A DNA stretch of 64,000 bases from an uncultured Colwellia sp. (GTDB lineage: Bacteria; Pseudomonadota; Gammaproteobacteria; Enterobacterales; Alteromonadaceae). The translations under genes were made by a program, and so were the position numbers. Positions 61,518-64,000 of this stretch are shown piece after piece (position 1 is the first letter of the stretch; every line of letters begins with the position of its first letter). Under the pieces are notes generated by a model, which was not told the origin of the DNA, ran no database searches, and was given only the letters and a program-made list of their open reading frames with translations. The DNA lies in NCBI GenBank assembly GCA_913061475.1, contig CAJXUN010000022.1, positions 1 to 64,000 of the forward strand. Direction: 5' to 3'.

Positions 61518-62821
61518 GATTCTGCTTCATTTTCCTGATGACTTTTAGCATCATTAATATTGATAAGGGTTTGGTTGGTATTTTGCCTTTCTTTTGTAAA
61601 GTAAAACCCACTAACGGCGAACAAAATAACAATAAAAGGTAAGCTGGTTAATACCACAACATGCCAGCCCGCTTTAAATAAAATCCATCCCGCCATTAAA
61701 GAGGCTGTTGCTTGAAAGCCAAAAATAATAAAATCATTAATTGCCTGTACTTTATGACGTTCACTGGATCGATAGCTTTGGGGTAACAACGAGGTGCCGG
61801 TAAGAAAAAGAAAGTTCCAGCCTATACCCAGTAAAATTAATGCCCACCAATAGTGCATCACTTGCTCACCCGATAACGCAATAACCGCAACCACGGCGTA
61901 AATTATCGTTCCTGCGAGCATTAAGTTTTTTAAACCAATACGCTTTACTAACAAAGCGGTAAATAAGGACGGAATGAACATTGCCGCGATATGGCTTTGT
62001 ATAACCCATTTTGTGTCGTTTAAACTATGACCATGTAAGTGGTGCATACTTAATGGTGTCGCGGTCATTAAGTAGCTCATTAAGGCAAAGCCAATAGCCG
62101 CTGATAATATCGCAATAATGAAAATAGGTTGCTTGATTATTTTGCTTAACGGTCGTATTTCACCATGGTTATCGCTTGGTTTTACTTCAGGATTGTTAAA
62201 ATTTAACATTAATAGCATAGCCACTAAAAATAACCCTGCGAGAAACAAAAACGAGCCGGCATAACCATGTGGCGAGCTTAACCAGTCTTTGGCGGTAACG
62301 GCTATTTCAGGCCCTAGAAAGGCAGAAAATATGCCGCTTAACATTAATATCGATAATACAGTAGGCACGTCTTTAGTATTTGAAATGCTTTCAATTGCGG
62401 CAAAACGCAGTTGTTGAATAAAGGCCGTACAGGCACCAAAAAGTAAACTCGCGAAAACCAATAATTCAAAACTGCCATTTAGCGCGGCAAACATTGCCAA
62501 TATTGTGCCGATAAAGCCGAGCGTAAAGCCGCTAAATGTCGCAAAGCGTCGACCTTTCTTTTTTGCTAATAAAGCCGCTGGAATTGCTGCACTGGCTACA
62601 CCTAAAATCATTACCGTAACCGGTAACGTCACTAGTGCAGGGTCTGCGCCCATGCTGGTCGCCAAAATACCGCCAATAAAAACAATGACTGGCGAGGCCG
62701 CCATAACTAAAGGTTGCACCAAAAAAAGTAACCAAACATTCTTCGGTAGGGTGAACAGCCGTTGCAAGCCATAAAAGCTTAATAATAATAGCGTCAGCGT
62801 GATGATGATGTTTATTAACAT
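61514..62821 (-). CDS. MFS transporter
   Basis: A 435-residue inner-membrane protein with 12 predicted helices of the major facilitator superfamily. AKKKGRRFATFSGF between helices 2 and 3 is the usual family loop. Similar proteins in gammaproteobacteria are annotated as putative drug or metabolite exporters. Overlap with the deformylase gene suggests co-expression, but no specific substrate is visible. It is divergent from recR. Confidence 0.88.
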   Translation of the reverse strand: MLINIIITLTLLLLSFYGLQRLFTLPKNVWLLFLVQPLVMAASPVIVFIGGILATSMGADPALVTLPVTVMILGVASAAIPAALLAKKKGRRFATFSGFTLGFIGTILAMFAALNGSFELLVFASLLFGACTAFIQQLRFAAIESISNTKDVPTVLSILMLSGIFSAFLGPEIAVTAKDWLSSPHGYAGSFLFLAGLFLVAMLLMLNFNNPEVKPSDNHGEIRPLSKIIKQPIFIIAILSAAIGFALMSYLMTATPLSMHHLHGHSLNDTKWVIQSHIAAMFIPSLFTALLVKRIGLKNLMLAGTIIYAVVAVIALSGEQVMHYWWALILLGIGWNFLFLTGTSLLPQSYRSSERHKVQAINDFIIFGFQATASLMAGWILFKAGWHVVVLTSLPFIVILFAVSGFYFTKERQNTNQTLININDAKSHQENEAES

Positions 62822-63080
62822 TGCCTGCCCTTGCAGAAGTTAAGTTCAAGAGATACGTTAAACACCATGATACTGAAATTTTACTGCCGTGGGTAAAATT
62901 AGCGAGATTAACCGGCAATAAATCTTTTTAATTATTTATTATCAATCGCTAAGTCGAATGATAAACTGCGACCATAAAAATAATTTGTTTGTTAGGTAGA
63001 TACTACTGGCGCGATATCACAGCCATGTAAGAGATGGCGAACATTTTATAAAAATTTAACTCAGCCAATAAAGAGTCGTA

Positions 63081-63686
63081 ATGAAATTTAGCCCGTTAGT
63101 TCAAGAACTTATTGATTCCCTCAAATGTTTACCCGGTGTAGGAGCAAAATCTGCACAACGCATGGCATTCCATTTACTTGAACGAAACCGTCATGGCGGT
63201 AACAAGCTTTCACAAACCTTGGCGCGAGCAATGGAAAATATTGGTCATTGTCAGCAGTGTCGTAACTTTACCGAAGAAAATTTATGCGATATCTGCCAAA
63301 GCCCAAAGCGTAAAATAGCCACGCAATTATGTATTGTTGAAACACCGGCGGATGTTATTGCCATAGAACAAACCGGTGAATTTCAAGGTCGTTATTTTGT
63401 GTTGATGGGACATTTATCACCGCTTGATGGCATTGGCCCGGACGATTTAGGCTTAGATGTTTTAGAACAACAACTGGCAACGGGACAGTTTAGCGAAGTG
63501 ATTTTAGCCACGAACCCGACAGTCGAAGGTGAAGCAACCGCCCACTTTATTGCTGAACTGACCCAAAAGCATGATGTAGACATTTCGCGTATTGCTCATG
63601 GTGTGCCGGTAGGTGGTGAGTTGGAATATGTTGATGGCAATACCTTGTCACACGCCTTATCAGGACGTAAAAACTATAGCTTTTAG
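63081..63686 (+). CDS. recR: Recombination mediator protein RecR
   Basis: A 201-residue protein that acts with RecO/RecF to load RecA at gaps. A helix-hairpin-helix ([17 protein letters not shown]) is followed by a C4 zinc finger (Cys57, 60, 69, 72) and a Toprim domain ([14 protein letters not shown] … [13 protein letters not shown]) and a C-terminal Walker-like end. It normally follows dnaX-ybaB; here the region upstream carries no such genes. AAAGAG lies upstream of the ATG. Confidence 0.96.
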   Translation: MKFSPLVQELIDSLKCLPGVGAKSAQRMAFHLLERNRHGGNKLSQTLARAMENIGHCQQCRNFTEENLCDICQSPKRKIATQLCIVETPADVIAIEQTGEFQGRYFVLMGHLSPLDGIGPDDLGLDVLEQQLATGQFSEVILATNPTVEGEATAHFIAELTQKHDVDISRIAHGVPVGGELEYVDGNTLSHALSGRKNYSF

Positions 63687-63786
63687 CTTAGAGTTAGTCG
63701 CTTTTAATTAATCGTTATTAAGCAAGAGAACTTACCGTTAAAACAATATTTACGAGAGAATAAATATCTATATTACTATCAAAAAC

Positions 63787-64000
63787 TTGTTGCGAATAAG
63801 CGCTATGCTTAGCTTTACTCTTTTTGTTGGCTGTACGTCAACAAACCAAGTAACACATATAGAGCAGGCTGATTCTATTATAAAATATAAAGAAAACCCT
63901 GATAAGCTAGGGCGTTTTTCTAATTTATACTCTAGCAAGAAAACCTATCCAGTGACTTGCCAAGAAAACTGTTATCAACCATCCAAGGCACTTGTATGTG
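63787..64000 (+). CDS. N-terminal part of a lipoprotein, cut by window edge
   Basis: An open reading frame runs to the window end. From TTG 63787 it begins MLRISAMLSFTLFVGC, a lipoprotein signal with lipid attachment at Cys16, then a Cys-containing region (YPVTCQENCYQPSKALVC). ATG 63805 would give a shorter signal; an ATT at 63769 is a further candidate. Function unknown; four Cys after the anchor hint at a disulfide-bonded domain. Confidence 0.6.
   Translation, partial: MLRISAMLSFTLFVGCTSTNQVTHIEQADSIIKYKENPDKLGRFSNLYSSKKTYPVTCQENCYQPSKALVC

Overview
The window reads as chromosomal DNA from a marine gammaproteobacterium of the Alteromonadales, most likely Colwelliaceae (Colwellia/Thalassotalea-like). 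The inference rests on AT-rich sequence, the close E. coli-like UvrB, ExoI, RecR and MltC homologues, an alginate-use locus with a TonB-dependent receptor, and many short inverted-repeat elements between genes. No database search was possible, so the genus is an inference.

Layout. 1-400: a tandem tRNA-Asn array (one copy cut by the window edge, one decayed, one intact) read leftward from a strong stable-RNA-type promoter. 851-10.7 kb: housekeeping and small genes (MATE efflux pump, uvrB, thiol peroxidase, beta-hydroxyacid dehydrogenase, periplasmic binding protein, exonuclease I, a cold-shock/excalibur protein), with palindromic repeats between them. 11.0-21.3 kb: an alginate utilisation locus with two PL7 lyase lipoproteins, a repeat-rich lipoprotein, a small secreted protein, a large TonB-dependent receptor and a beta-hydroxyacid dehydrogenase probably acting on the lyase product; three of its promoters share a TTGGTTGAC box. 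22.3-30.1 kb: an HD-GYP response regulator with its histidine kinase, MltC, a MITE-like element whose end supplies the last codons of an SGNH hydrolase gene, and small membrane/lipoprotein genes. 30.2-38.6 kb: a second binding protein, then a nitrite-respiration/NO region (membrane hemerythrin and nirS diverging from two FNR/DNR-type boxes, then a NapC/NirT cytochrome fused to an ethylbenzene-dehydrogenase-type haem domain), followed by DUF2569, SpoIIAA-like, cupredoxin and PH-domain genes. 38.9-54.7 kb: an alpha-glucan block, with a leftward operon glgP-glgB-glgX-malQ-amylase, a divergent LacI-type regulator, and a MalT-like MFS transporter. CATACGTATG palindromes or a close variant lie at both divergent control regions. 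55.1-61.0 kb: a compact five-gene operon (acyl carrier protein, LpxL-like acyltransferase, MsbA-like ABC exporter, AMP-forming ligase, LysA-like PLP decarboxylase). 61.0-64.0 kb: peptide deformylase/MFS pair, recR, and the start of a lipoprotein gene.

The best candidate for an undescribed system is the 55.1-61.0 kb operon. Its ligase and decarboxylase resemble the pair normally seen in exosortase A/PEP-CTERM exopolysaccharide loci, but here they sit with an ACP, a lipid A-type acyltransferase and a lipid flippase, and no exosortase is visible. The gene order suggests activation of an amino or hydroxy acid on the ACP, decarboxylation, acylation and export of a small lipid. Other points of interest are the MITE-derived protein C-terminus, the 603-bp in-frame duplication in the alginate lipoprotein, the nirS/hemerythrin control region, and the decayed tRNA-Asn copy.
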